A DNA stretch of 64,000 nucleotides from Bisporella sp. PMI_857 (GCA_021307315.1 JAJSPD010000111.1:1-64000); one strand, 5' to 3'. Counted from the first letter of the stretch, positions 40,506-51,800 are shown. Made by a program: numbers and translations. The notes: a model not told the origin generated them from the letters alone.

Positions 40506-42067
40506 CTAACAATCAATATCGAAATACTATATTTAATATAATAAGCAATATTACCTTTTAATAATTAATCGTATTAACTTATGCGGCCCAGTTTCCATAT
40601 ATCACAAAGGATAACTCATTCGCAAAAAAAGACGGCGCTTTGTACTATGAAAAGACGCCTTATTATCATTCTTGCTGTGCTATCCAATAGATAAACTGAG
40701 GCTGGAAAAATTCAACTAAGTGTCATCTGAGAATTTAACTGCATGGCCTTTAGACTACGAGACACTCTTACTGACTCTTAGTCGACATTCCCATAAGCCT
40801 TTACTCCCTCTCTGCTACATAATAAAGGTCAACGTTCACCCTCCTTGCAAAAGCTAACGAGCGTTACCTTATTCGGAAAAGCTGCTAATGGTGAACCTGG
40901 AATCTACCGGGTAGCTACTATCGTTGATTTTCCTAGCCCAGGAATATTTCACTCCCAGTCAGCAGTGACTGCCTCGCAAAGAAAAAGAAATAAAGCTATA
41001 TTTAGAATAGATCGGGACCTCGTTACTATTTTACGCGTAGATTGCTTTGACTTAAGATAAAGTGGAATATTGTCAAGTAGCATAAAAAAGTGTCATTACT
41101 ATTCGATTCCGGTAAATAAGCATGTTTTATTACAACTTCAATGCATATACATCTCTAGCCAGCTGTTATACAGTCCGGGGGCCTGGCCTTTATCCTTTTC
41201 GTCTTGATTCGTGCCAAGCATCCTTAAAGCACAACAAGGTATTTCAGCAGGCCAAAGTTCTATAACCGGCCTTCAAGCATCAACCGTTACTCTGCTTCGT
41301 GGCATAAAGCTTGGAGTTGCAGAAGACCAATAAAGGAAGCAGCGATGTAACTGCTGCCTAGAAGCTTAGCGGAGGACGTAGCTTAATATACAAAAAAAAA
41401 CAAAAAAAAAAACGGAATTGGCTTTTTTATTACTGACGCCTGGCTCGCGAGTTACTTAGCCAGTCGTACTGCTTCGCCGAGCGCTGGATGACCCTGTATT
41501 ACGTTTTCGGTAGTGAAAGTAACGCGACTTTGAAAAGCGCTTTGCTAGTGGATTGTCAGGCGCCAGGATGTCACGTGCTGAGGTGCAATGAAGGGGGCTC
41601 GGTAAAGGCACTGAGACTTGGCATGTATGGGCACGAAGGGAGCCGCCAGGGGTTCGGAGGGGATAAGTAGGGGGCTCGGGACGTAGTAGAGAGGGTAGAG
41701 ATTAGTCTTTGTTCAATATATGAGTTGATTCGTGCCACACTACTCCAGCACCTTACATGGATTAACGTTTATCGCAAGCTCGTTTGCTGATATTTCTAAC
41801 TTCTAGTGTGCAGTTTCGTTTGTGTAGTAAGCTTCAATTTGCGTAAAAGATTTTTAACTTTGAAGCTCGGCAGCTGTGCTTACTGATGTTGCAGCAACGA
41901 AAGTAAAAACTTCGGTAGTAAAGCTGAAAGCCAAAATAGAACCGGTCGGCGTTGTACTAAGCATATTATTTATTCTTTTGTTCGACCGCCTAATTGTATC
42001 ATTCCTCTGCTTTTTTTGCCTAATGTCACGTATCGCACGCGACGTATATATAGGAGAGTAAGGAATT
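40506..42067. other. Gene-poor region
   Basis: A-runs at 41392-41411 and short open frames (40845-41060, 41488-41670, 41876-42061) with no family resemblance. No element ends could be paired. Probably old transposon debris. Confidence 0.35.
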
Positions 42068-42298
42068 TGTTGGTATCACCCTCTGTGATGCCTTCTTCGT
42101 AATGATGACTTGCAATAGCTTAAGTCGGTTACCCACGGGGCACGTAGCACCGCCATCTCAGCGCAGTGCTATATATGCTCGTTGTAGGTGGTTGACTTGT
42201 TCTTGATTGTTCTAAGTTACGTCCTACGAGCGAGAACTTAAATACATTCAGGTGGTGGCCTGTGCGTCATGGAACGTTCACATGACTTTATACCAACA
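42068..42298 (+). mobile_element. Solo LTR, family LTR-5
   Basis: TGTTGGTATCACCCTC...ACTTTATACCAACA, 231 bp, the same length as 48660-48890. Left flank gaatt, right flank cttat. The right flank equals the left flank of the 48660 copy. Confidence 0.85.
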
Positions 42299-42772
42299 CT
42301 TATTTATTTATCGGCAAATATCTCATATACCACAAAAAAGTGCCCATATTTCTCATATACCATACTTTTTTTGACGAATATTATGGCATGACATAACGAC
42401 CAACGTGCAACAACGCAAAATAGGGTAATCAAATATAATAATTGATCAAATTGCAAATCGCAAATCGAAATCATTCAATTAATAACTTAGTGCTTTTGAC
42501 TTTCCTGGCCCTCGACGTTCTTGGCGCTCTCGACTTTTCTTGGCTCTCGACGCTCTCGACTTTCTTGGCTCTCGACGTTCCTTGTCACGACACGCGCTGT
42601 GGATCTACAGATACAGAGGGCAACGGTGGTATCATACGAGAATCTATAGCTAAGGAAGGAAGAGGAGCTCGAGGAGAGCAGGCTATATACACGAGGCGCT
42701 CTGAGAGCTCGCCTAATATAGGTCACGTGTGCTTGGGAGCACGGGACGTGACACCGTGTATTGGGACCCGTT
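42299..42772. repeat. Spacer with a tandem TTGGCTCTCGACG repeat
   Basis: 42488-42588 consists of diverged copies of CTTGGCGCTCTCGACTTT / TTGGCTCTCGACG. 42309-42385 has two CATATACCA-type repeats around AAAAAGTGCCC, similar to the MITE ends at 12741 and 55882 but too diverged to delimit. No gene. Confidence 0.5.
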
Positions 42773-42868
42773 TGTAACAACTCAAGTCGAACAGGGATCT
42801 CGATCCGCAAATCTCAGGGAGGACTCAAAGGTGTGAACGACTATCAATTGTTATAACGAAGAGTATAC
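42773..42868 (-). mobile_element. LTR-2 fragment
   Basis: TGTAACAACTCAAGTCGAAC...GGACTCAAAGGTGTGAACGA...CAATTGTTATAACGAAGAG matches the first 95 bp of 52117-52403 and stops abruptly. Confidence 0.65.
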
Positions 42869-42978
42869 TTTCAGCCTCACAGCCTTCACCTTTCGTTCGG
42901 CAATAACTTTGGCAGGCGCAGGAGATGGTGAAGGTGTTGTGCTGTCAGCGTCTCTAGAAGGAACCTCAATATCCAAAC

Positions 42979-43160
42979 TGTCGGAATACCTACCACGTAG
43001 CAAAAGGCGTAGTAGCTGTAACTACGCTCTTGCTGGTGTGGTTTTGATATTCGTTGGTTCTTCTAAGCTACGGCCTATTGCCAGGTAGTTATATAGATGG
43101 TAGAGGGCCCACAATCCTTGCGATATGGAACGCGTGAAGCTATGTACATGCATTCCAACA
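42979..43160 (+). mobile_element. Solo LTR, family LTR-4
   Basis: TGTCGGAATACCTACC...CATTCCAACA, 182 bp. Flanks caaac/ataac do not match. It abuts the patatin pseudogene and may have removed its 5' part. Confidence 0.85.
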
Positions 43161-43790
43161 ATAACTTTCGGGATTGCAAAGTATAGGAAATTGCTCGTGC
43201 AACATTAGCGGCAACAACATTCTTCCCGTCTTTCTCTTGCGGTCTGCAAAAGATCGAATTTATCGACGCTGGTTTTGGGCACAATAACCCAACTAAAGTA
43301 CTACTTAGCGAAGCAGCACGTCTTTTTCCTCCAGAGAATGTCGATTGCATCTTAAGCATCGGTACTGGTCTCGATAGTCTTGTTAAGAACAGTCGGAAGA
43401 GTATTATCGATACACTGTCAAAGATAGCGAGCAATTCCCAAGCTGTCTACCGACGGCTTGCGGAACTTCTTCCGGAGGAAATTTACTTTCGTTTTAATGT
43501 AGCTCAAGCTCGCCGGGCCCGGAGCCTTACTCAGAGCCATTCGACTATGACCAGCGGAGCTTCTTGGCCAATGATGTTCCTTAAATCCGGGGACGATGAC
43601 CTCCTAGACACTCTTTATATATGTCCCAAATTGCTAACCAGTCTCTCCTCTGCCCTCGCTATTTTTGCAATATCCGTGATGAAACTCTCATTGGTAATTG
43701 TGATCGCTTGTATGATTTCATTTGCCAGCATGATTGTAAAAGAAACAATGCTTCAGTTATATTTGTAAGGGTCCTCCCTAGGTTTCGCCA
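43161..43790 (+). pseudogene. Patatin-like phospholipase pseudogene (C-terminal part)
   Basis: Frame reads NFRDCKV, TAG, EIARATLAATTFFPS, then IEFIDAGFGHNNPTKVLLSE and VDCILSIGTGLDSL. This is the patatin segment with the family's W-E-ARATSAAPTFF block (Trp replaced by TAG, consistent with TGG to TAG) and the catalytic-Asp motif DAG/DGG in DAGFGHNNP. The N-terminal half with the GxSxG nucleophile is absent; an LTR lies at its place. Downstream of about 43560 the frame becomes uncertain. In fungi patatin domains occur as effectors of NLR-like proteins and as lipid hydrolases; here only a remnant is present. Confidence 0.68.
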
Positions 43791-44438
43791 CAGTGGTCTC
43801 TCCCTCCTTAAAGGTTGTGGGTCACGCATACGTTGAACCTTCTCCACACCCGCCCAATAGTAAATTGAGAAACGAAGTGTGAGTGATCGTAGCCGCTTTC
43901 GCTTCGTAGGTGCCTATGCCGTATCTGGACCTGTCTCCTTTGTTTTCGAAATCATAGAGCCGTGTCCTGATCTAACAAATGTTGAGAGAAAAGATTAAGA
44001 AACGGCTTATTTAATGATAGGGGCACTATAAAATGCCATTTTTGGCTGACGCCAGCCTTGGATGCAGTTTGGCTATGGCTGCACTAGAAGGCTGAGTCGG
44101 AGGTAATCCTATTTTCGAGGCTCTAGCTTTTGAGGAAGACAAAAGGAGGATAGCTGGGCGGAAAAGAAGCCAGGAGGCATAAAATAAACACCGAGTGGCC
44201 CAGCTTGATCTCGTGTCAAGTGGTTTTTAGAGTTATTTTCCCTCACAGGGCAGTATACACCAGGCTGGCGTTTGGCCAGTGTAGCGATGTGGAAACAAGG
44301 GCCAATTACCTACTAAGTACTGCGTCGAATGACTGTTTATTTGGGCAATATGCTGTTGATAGAGAGCTGAAGAATTAGTTCAAAAAATTCGCCTTCATTT
44401 ATCACCCCTACTTCGGTCCCATGCAACGACCACCACCC
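43791..44438. other. Intergenic, nothing recognised
   Basis: Downstream of the esterase gene (minus strand) and the patatin remnant. A frame at 43621-43836 contains SLLCPRYFCN and a few Cys but is too short to judge. Confidence 0.4.
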
Positions 44439-46227
44439 CTATCTGTTATAAACATCCGCATTCCAGCTGTTGATCAACGCGATCCCATCCCACCTCCAGA
44501 CATCCGCCTCCGGATAACCCAAGCCAGTAACATTAGCATCGAAAACATAATTATGTCCCACACCCTTCTCATACATAGGCCACCAGTTCCCCGGATTTCC
44601 AGTGCTCACGAAATTGATCCAAGCCTCACTAATCTGGTCACTAGAGTCCAAGAAGGCATGTGGCATCTGGTAAAATGGATTGGCTTGCGGTAGCCCATAG
44701 CCCACGCCGTCTTTGTTGTTGAACACGAAGGCTACTTCTTGGAAGTGTGTTGAGCTGATGAACGTCGGGATGCCGTTGGGAACGGTGTTGAAGCGGTAGC
44801 AATATGCGGCCAAGTTGAAGTTCGCCCATGTCTGACAGGTGAGGCGTCGGTGGGCAATCATGGTTGCATCACCGTAGTATGCTGCGCTGCGGCGGTAGTT
44901 GGTCCCAAATGGATGAACGTCACCTGGTGGCATGTTGGTTGGCACGGCGCCGCCGGTGATGATTGTGGGATAGGCACTGAGAACTTTGGAGACTAGAGGG
45001 GATGGTAAGGGCGTTGGGAATGCTCTCGCTGGGTATGCGTCAATATTTGATGAGAAGTGGACGAAGAGAACTCACTTTCAAGGTTACTGACGAAGTCCTG
45101 CTCGGTTTCGACTGGCGCTGGCCCAAATGCAGTTCCCTCCTCATTGGCACCAGATATGATAGGGACATGAACAAATTGCCCTTTCGCTAATTGTAGACTC
45201 GTTCTCCCCTGGATGAAATCGCCGTCAATGACAGGGTTCCACGCGGCAGCCGCTCCAGTGCCATTGATCCAGGCATTGAGTGTTTCGAACGGAATTTTAC
45301 GCAGGCATTGAAGTTTGTCTTTCGCTGAATTGCATCCGAGAGAAGCCGCTGCGTAGGCAAATGAGGAATCATTGTGATTGAATGACCCGTAATAGACTGG
45401 GTTTCCACTCTCCATGATTGCACCGCTGAATAGACGGTCGTTTCGCCCTCCGTATGCTGTAAGGTGCATGCCGACCGAAAGCCCACCCGCGGATTCGCCC
45501 CAAATGGTGACTTTGTCGGGATCGCCTGAAGAAATCGTCAGCGTTGGATCATAACTAAAAACCTCAGACCCCGGGGCAACTTACCTCCAAAAGCAAGTAT
45601 ATTTTCTTGCGCCCAATGCAACGCCAATCTCTGGTCCCTAAACCCTAGATTGGTATTCCCCGTCTTAAGCACCTCATCACCATTAATGAAGCCCCACATA
45701 TCAACTCTGTAATTAATCGATACCCCAATGATCGGCTTGCCAATCTTGACTGACCTCTCCACGATGAACGACAGATTATACCTCTGGTCAATGCCAGATC
45801 CCATTGTCAACCCACCACCATGAATCCAGAACGCGACTGGCAATCTCTCGTGCTCATACCCAGATGGACGGACGACGTTGAGGTAGAGACAGTCTTCTGA
45901 CTGTGAAGCGTAGGCAAGATTATCGCCGCCATACCCGACGCAGGATGCGCTGTAGGTAGTTGCTGATTTAGTGCCTTTCCATGTTGTGTTCAATGGGCGA
46001 GGGACCCGAAAGCGGAGATCGCCAACTGGAGGCTCTGCGAAGGGGACCCCGAGGAAGAAGTCTTGGTTGTACTGCGAAGAATGGACGCCGAAGTATGTAC
46101 CATTCTTGACTTTGACCGTGGGCGTTGTTGGTTTTGTGGTGCTAGTCAATTCAGGAACTGGAGTAGCCAAAGTCAGGGCAACACTAGCCAGGAGGGTAAT
46201 TCCTGCGTTCCAAATAGAGGACAACAT
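44439..46227 (-). CDS. Secreted type-B carboxylesterase/lipase
   Basis: Three exons on the minus strand, 46227-45585, 45525-45076 and 44992-44439, give 548 residues. Introns are 59 bp (GTAAGT...TTCAG) and 83 bp (GTGAGT...CTCTAG), both phase 1. Signal peptide at residues 1-20 (MLSSIWNAGITLLASVALTL). Family landmarks: FFLGVPFAEPPVGDLRFRVP, SEDCLYLNVVRP, the oxyanion HGGG (WIHGGGLTMGSG), nucleophile elbow GESAGG with Ser226, acid in SGANEEGT (Glu343/344) and His447 in STHFQEVAFVF. All triad residues are present. Hydrolyses carboxylic esters outside the cell; exact substrate unknown. Flanking genes are unrelated. Confidence 0.94.
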
Positions 46228-47757
46228 GGCCGCTTGGAAGGAGGAGGGCGGAGGGAAGAACGATCGTTGCGGGACACAGACACTGTGATTTTCGTAGGAT
46301 ACATCATGATACTTATGCCTAGAAAAAACATGATGAGATTGAAGCACGTCTGCAAGGGCCGAAGAGCAACCGGTACCTGTGATTCCCCGCAGCGGCTCTA
46401 TCTCGGTGGAGGGTAGTTCCCCGCATTCATGGGGGCAAGTTGGGAGGGCACAGAGGGGAGACTCCTGAGCCTCCCGAGCAGTGCGAAAAGCCGAAGCAAC
46501 TGGAAAGGGCCCATTTACTGAATTTCAAAAGAGTGTGCGTCCTTGCGGCACAGTCTGTCTGACTTCTTGATGAAAGGAAATTTCGAGGTTGAGTTCCCGC
46601 TGTCATTAATTTCATGTGCACTCTTTCGGGATGTTGAGGCTGTACCAGGCTAGCAAGTATTATTTTGCTCACCAAGATTTCGACTTCCTGCAGTACAGCA
46701 TATGCAGATGCGAATAGCATCATTGAAGAAGAGAGATGTGCGGAAGAGGTGAGGCCGATCGGCATTGCGGGTGTTTAAGTTAGAAACGAAAGGTGGGTTC
46801 ATCACGACCTACGTAGTACTGTACAGTACAATAAGAACCTTCCTTGGCGCTAGGAACGTACCCCGCAGAGATATGCCGATCAACTACCCGAGAATTCAAG
46901 AATGGGATGAACCAGGCCAGTGGAAGAAGTGAATATACGACGGGCCGAAAAGAACATATAGCAATTCTAGCTTTGAATGCGCTTGCATGACAGATGGGAT
47001 GAGAGCAAGCGTTGACGGTGAAGCGTTGAGATTCAAGGCACATAAGGATCACAACAGACATAATATTACAGACGTCATGACAACTCTCAAGGAGAACGCA
47101 AATATATCTTACACGGCGGCCCAAATCCAGAAGCAACAGTATCCAAGGACCGAAACCCAATACGTATATCTTCCACCAACGCTTCAATGCACTTCAAATG
47201 CTCAATGTCCCATCCCCATCCCCGAAACAGGCATACCTTCCCTTCCAACCTTCTCCCAAAACCTCCTCAACCCCAAAACCTTCGCCCTCGTCGGCTCCTC
47301 CCTCTCGTTCCGTCCCACCTCCCTCGGGGCACACCAAGTTGGTGGGTGACGATTGAATATGCCTTGTACAGTTCCTCAGCTCCACTGCAGTACTCGGGCA
47401 CTCCTGCCAGGTTTGACCCAGCACTGAAGTGAGTAGAACCTTGATCGGAAAGACCTCAAAGATCTGCCATTCGCGTGTTCTGTTGTGTTGGTATGGTCCT
47501 GAGTCAATGGGGGAGTGAATGGGGGAGTGAACAAAAGAGTGTGAATGGGAGGGTGAATGGAGGAGTGAACAAAGGACTCAGTCACATGACCACCTGTAGC
47601 ATATAAGAGAACGCATTGTAGCAGTAGTAGCAATCATGAACTTTTACCACATTCTACTTACCAGCAACCACGTATCAAGTACGCGGCGTTGCTACAAGTG
47701 GAGTGGTACCTCACTTAATGATCTACTGAAGGCGAGTGCTTAGAAGTAAATTTAGTA
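46228..47757. other. Long intergenic stretch with a short tandem repeat
   Basis: No gene could be supported; long frames on both strands at 46427-47349 lack family patterns. 47505-47575 is a repeat of GGGGGAGTGAA(TGGG) units. The right boundary is an inverted-repeat element. Confidence 0.4.
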
Positions 47758-48531
47758 TAGTCGAAAACTGTTTATGTGAAAACCCCTTATATTAAAAACC
47801 TCTAGATATGGGAATGAAGGCCTGGAACAGTCGATTTTATAGTGCGTAGATAGGAAAACCTCTTTAAATGCATATGGGAATGAGATACAAGCTTTTTTGG
47901 TGCATTCCCATATAGGAATGTGGTGGGGCGTAAGTTCCTGTTTCCAGATTAGTTATTATATGATTGTCAACACCCCTTAATTGAACAAAAATACTTTTAT
48001 TTTGACCCTTTCTAAGCTCCATTATATGCTTCATCGACGAGCTAGAGAACCAATTGTCCCAGGTGTACTAATCGCAGCACAGTTTAGAAGTCGAATAAAG
48101 GCTATTGTTGAACAGGCTAGGTCTAAAGATCATACCTAGTCTATTGTAGGCATCGGTAGGCACCTGTAGGCAACGGTAGGCAACGGTAAGTATCAGTGTG
48201 ATGACATGTGAGTATCGTACCTCTATAAGTAGAGGGATTATCTCCTGTAGTTTAGGTTCTACAACCTTCAGCAATTGACACTGTTTGCCCTATACTCTCT
48301 GAAAGCCACGTGACTACTTCCCTCTATTTGAACAGCTATAATCCTACGAATAAGAAGAAATATCGTTTACGCCAGTGGTATTTTTAACTCTAATTTGGTG
48401 TGTATATCGCTGGAAGGTGCTTCTAGAATGCAGTATAATCTTGCTTACATAAGACCCCTTTACATGGGAAACCCCTATATATGGGAATCAGGACTTGGAA
48501 CCAAGCGTTCCCATATAAACAGTTTCGACTG
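47758..48531. mobile_element. Non-autonomous TA-flanked inverted-repeat element
   Basis: Ends TAGTCGAAAACTGTTTATG (left) and, inverted, CAGTCGAAACTGTTTATATG (right) are each preceded by TA, as in Tc1/pogo elements. Internal subterminal copies of TATGGGAAT occur several times. Net length about 540 bp after removing an LTR insertion. No transposase. Confidence 0.65.
48106..48334 (+). mobile_element. Solo LTR, family LTR-7, with target duplication
   Basis: TGTTGAACAGGCTAGG...TCTATTTGAACA, 229 bp, flanked by gctat on both sides (48101-48105, 48335-48339). CTCTATAAGTAGAG box near 48220. It lies within the inverted-repeat element 47758-48531. Second copy at 63455-63706. Confidence 0.92.
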
Positions 48532-48659
48532 TACATATTACTCCTCTTTCGAAAGTATCTTGATTTTTACTACTACAATACAACTACCTTTACAGTTCAC
48601 TTGTATTTTAATATAACTATAAAGGCTTACTTGCAACGTTAACCAGGAATGTTACTTAT

Positions 48660-48890
48660 TGTTGGTATCACTCTCTGTGATACCTTCTTTGTATTGATGA
48701 CTTGCAATAGCTTAAGTCGGTTACCCGCGGGGCACGTAGCACCGCGATCTCAGCGCAGTGCTATATATGCTCGTTGTAGGTGGTTGACTTGTTCTTGATT
48801 GTTCTAAGTTACGTCCTACGAGCGAGAACTTAAATACATTCAGGTGGTGGCCTGTGCGTCATGGAACGTTCACATGACTTTATATCAACA
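48660..48890 (+). mobile_element. Solo LTR, family LTR-5
   Basis: TGTTGGTATCACTCTC...ACTTTATATCAACA, 231 bp. Flanks cttat/ctaac. It cuts the 5' end of the kinase-like remnant that follows. Confidence 0.85.
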
Positions 48891-49530
48891 CTAACGTTTC
48901 ACTTAGAAGGCAAAGACAGAAAAGCAATTACAGAAACAATTGATTTTCACAAAGTCATCACAGAAGATGAAGCATCAACAATAAAAGAGCGTATCAAACA
49001 ATTTACCAAGCTACTTGATGGACGAGAGCGTCCAACATCACTCATCTTGCCCACGTCGCTTGGGTATACGCAGCATAACGCGCTGAAGTTCACAATATTA
49101 TACGAATTGCCCAGCTTCGCCGACAGCACGGTAGCTTACCGAAGTTTGTACACATTATTTCCTCGCAATCCTCGATCAGTTACGTCGAAGCCTTACACGC
49201 CGATACTGCCATGTCTTGAAGATCGATTTAAATTGGCCCAGGCTCTCAGCGCTTCTATCCTCCCAGCTGCACAGCATTAAGTGGCTGCACAAGAATCTCA
49301 ATAGTGACAGCATCTTGGTATTCAGTGGCCCATCTGGGTTCGAAACTGCTCGGCCTCTGCTGGCTGGGTTTGGTCTCGGCCGTCCATCCGATCCAACATC
49401 AAAGACGATAGATCTTAGGGCTGTACGGTTGAATTTTGACATCTACCACCACCCAGATCTTCGAAATGCTACGCATCGGAGGTATGAGACTCGATTTGAC
49501 ATCCAACATCCGAATGAACCCTATCCTTGA
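48891..49530 (+). pseudogene. DUF7580/HeLo-associated kinase-like remnant
   Basis: A frame starting in the LTR encodes DFHKVITEDEASTIKERIKQ, LEDRFKLAQALSASILPAAQ; after a frameshift near 49270 it continues QLHSIKWLHKNLNSDSILVF, ARPLLAGFGLGRPSDPTSK, DIYHHPDLRNATHRRYETRF and DIQHPNEPYP. The order (RxxLAxxLAxSxLxLHSxxWLHK, then GFGxSRP, DIYxHPD and RY) is typical of the DUF7580 pseudokinase-like domain often linked to HeLo/prion-inhibition domains in fungi. The 5' end is replaced by LTR-5 and the frame is broken. Not functional. Confidence 0.62.
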
Positions 49531-49898
49531 TGTCTCAGTTGCCGCCGAGATAGTTTCGCCGCGGTCTTGAATAAGAGATTTTTGTGTTATGCACGACAAC
49601 TTGTGTTAAATGCGGTGCTTAGGTCGATTTATCGTGAGTCTGATAACTTAGCGAGCTTATACTCTTGATGCAAAGTTGGTGGTTAAAATTCTCCGAATTC
49701 AGTCTGAAATTCAGCAAGAGTCACCGTTTGGGTAAATAGGTACTCTCGCCATAGAGCTTGAGAATTGGTTGTTAATGCAGCAAATTTCAGAGAAAAGGTC
49801 TGCTTCGTCGGATGCATGGAAAATGTTTTCCTTACTTCAGAATGTTTCCGTCGCGTCTTAATTCCCATATACTCAGGATTTGTTGACCAGGCACGAAC
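49531..49898. other. Intergenic, downstream of GH43 gene
   Basis: Nothing specific recognised. Confidence 0.4.
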
Positions 49899-51233
49899 TC
49901 ATGCCTCAAAATCACGAGCCACAGTGGTCGCATTGCGAGCGGTAAAGCGCCACCAAGCAAAGCCAAAACTGCCCGAGAACGTCCAATACAAGTCATTCTT
50001 GCCCTTGGCGCCCGTGACGGGGCAGGTGACTGTCTCCCATTTCTGCGTGCCGCCCGTTGATGCGACGCTGCAAGTCGCGACCACGGTGCCGGTCTTGCTG
50101 CCCAGACTCGCGGTGATCTTGCCGCTGCCGCTGGAGCTGGCCGCCCGGACGGAAAGTGATGCGGCGCCAGCGGAGCCAAAGTCAACGCCTTTGACCTTGA
50201 TATATGCACCGTTAGCGTTGGTATTGGTTACATCCATGAACCCTTCGCTGTACTTTTCCGTCTTGACGCCGGAGGAGAAGGCAATGGTGGTGGCCGAGGT
50301 CTGGACATAAGCGTCGAGGCTACCAACCTGGGCGGCACCCGTCGTCGTCATCTTGAGGGTGGGGATGGAACCGTCGGAGCCGTACGTGAAATCCTCGATA
50401 CAGATAGAGCGGTGATAGCCGCCGCCGCCTGGAAGCGCGCCGTTGTGGTAGAAGAAGAGAGAGTGGTTTTTATAGTCGATGATGCCCTCGTGGTTGGTAA
50501 AGGAACTACCCGAAGCGGCCATGATGGTCCCGCCCTTGCCCGTCCATGGGCCGGTGGGGCCTGTGGACGTCGAGTACGAGATACTTTCCGGAATTCCGTT
50601 GGAAGCGTATGCGAGGTAGTACTTGCCGTTACGCTTGTAGAACCAGGGCGCTTCTGTGAGGCCGTTAGGCTTGGGGCTGACGCTGACCACTGAGCCGTTG
50701 TACGAGATCATGTCCTTATTTAGCTTGATATAATAAAGCCCCGGATTCGCCCAGTACAGGTAAGCCTGGCCGTCGTCGTCGATGAGGACAGTCGGATCGA
50801 TGTTGTTGTTCTGCACCAGCGGCTTCCCTAGGGCATCCACATATGGGCCGGTGATAGACTTGCTGGTGGCAACGCCAATTGCCATGGCACCACCACTCAC
50901 CTGCACAGGGCAGTACATGTAGAAGACACCGTTGCGTTCAACCGTCTGCGGTGCCCAAGCTCTGTCAGTGGACCACTTGAAGGTCGATGCCAGGCTCGCT
51001 ATTGTTCCCCAGTCTTGCCAGTTGACTACATCGGTGCTAGAGTATAAACGCCATTCTTTCATCAGGAAGAAGCTGCTCGCTGCATCCTCATCGTGGTCTG
51101 CGAAGAGCCAGATGGTGTCATTATACACGTATGGGCTTGGATCTGCCGTGTAAATGGTCTGAATGATGGGATTATCGGCAACTGTTCGGCCGATGTTGGC
51201 TAGCGAGAGCGCAAGCGAAAGTAAACACCTCAT
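49899..51233 (-). CDS. Secreted glycoside hydrolase family 43 with C-terminal CBM6-like domain
   Basis: Intronless, 444 residues. ATG 51233 was chosen because it starts a signal peptide (MRCLLSLALSLANIGRTVAD). The five-bladed propeller residues of GH43 are visible: Asp31 in TADPSPYVY (base), Asp146 in NNIDPTVLIDDDGQAYLYW (pKa modulator) and Glu194 in LTEAPWFYKRNGKYYLAY (acid). Residues about 315-444 resemble a CBM6 module (EGFMDVTNTNANGAYIKVKG, then VATCSVASTGGTQKWETVTC). The combination is known from arabinan/xylan-active enzymes such as arabinoxylan arabinofuranohydrolases. Acts outside the cell on plant cell-wall polysaccharide. Intact. Confidence 0.94.
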   Translation of the reverse strand: MRCLLSLALSLANIGRTVADNPIIQTIYTADPSPYVYNDTIWLFADHDEDAASSFFLMKEWRLYSSTDVVNWQDWGTIASLASTFKWSTDRAWAPQTVERNGVFYMYCPVQVSGGAMAIGVATSKSITGPYVDALGKPLVQNNNIDPTVLIDDDGQAYLYWANPGLYYIKLNKDMISYNGSVVSVSPKPNGLTEAPWFYKRNGKYYLAYASNGIPESISYSTSTGPTGPWTGKGGTIMAASGSSFTNHEGIIDYKNHSLFFYHNGALPGGGGYHRSICIEDFTYGSDGSIPTLKMTTTGAAQVGSLDAYVQTSATTIAFSSGVKTEKYSEGFMDVTNTNANGAYIKVKGVDFGSAGAASLSVRAASSSGSGKITASLGSKTGTVVATCSVASTGGTQKWETVTCPVTGAKGKNDLYWTFSGSFGFAWWRFTARNATTVARDFEA

Positions 51234-51800
51234 AGTAGGCCCCGAATTGTTTATAGGTTTGGAAGCGATCGACAAAAGACTTTGACAACTGTAGTAGGAG
51301 ACTCGATGACTTAAGAAATAAAACTTCGAGAATTTCTCATGGTGGCATAATGGGCTTTATAAGATGCTGAATCAGTGGCGCTCACGAGTGCCTCTCGTCC
51401 CGGCGAAACCCTGTAGCAGCCAGCTGACAATGAATTACTCAAACTGGACTTTTGGATCTTTTTAGTCCCTACTTTGGATGTGAACGAAGTTCCTCGTCCT
51501 ATCAAATGGGGAAGGAATAGATGAAAGAAGGTTTTAGCCGCTAGCTGCTGTCTCACCAGGATGATTACCGGGCTCGGGAGAGGTGCGCCTATAGAGTCTT
51601 TAATTTGGCACGGAACAACAGATACCGCAGGGTTACGGTGAGAGCTATAATTGACGGACAAACTTTATTAGGGTTTTATTTAATATAAGAGAATAGAGGT
51701 TAGATCAAGTGTAATTGGCTAAAAAGGCGAGAAGCAAAACACGTGATAATGTGGAAAATCTTGCTCAGGATGCTTAAGCCTGCTCAGGCGAGCTGCTCAG
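51234..51800. other. Upstream region of GH43 gene
   Basis: Promoter side of the GH43 gene up to an LTR-3 terminus. Nothing specific recognised. Confidence 0.4.

Noticed and set aside
42487..42810. Arg/Glu-rich minus-strand frame
   Set aside because: Product of the tandem CTCTCGACG repeat and part of an LTR-2 fragment.
46427..47349. Several frames of 100-135 residues on both strands
   Set aside because: No conserved motif, signal peptide or splice signals; codon patterns not convincing.
49765..50310. 181-residue plus-strand frame
   Set aside because: Antisense to the GH43/CBM6 coding region, whose minus-strand frame carries clear catalytic motifs.
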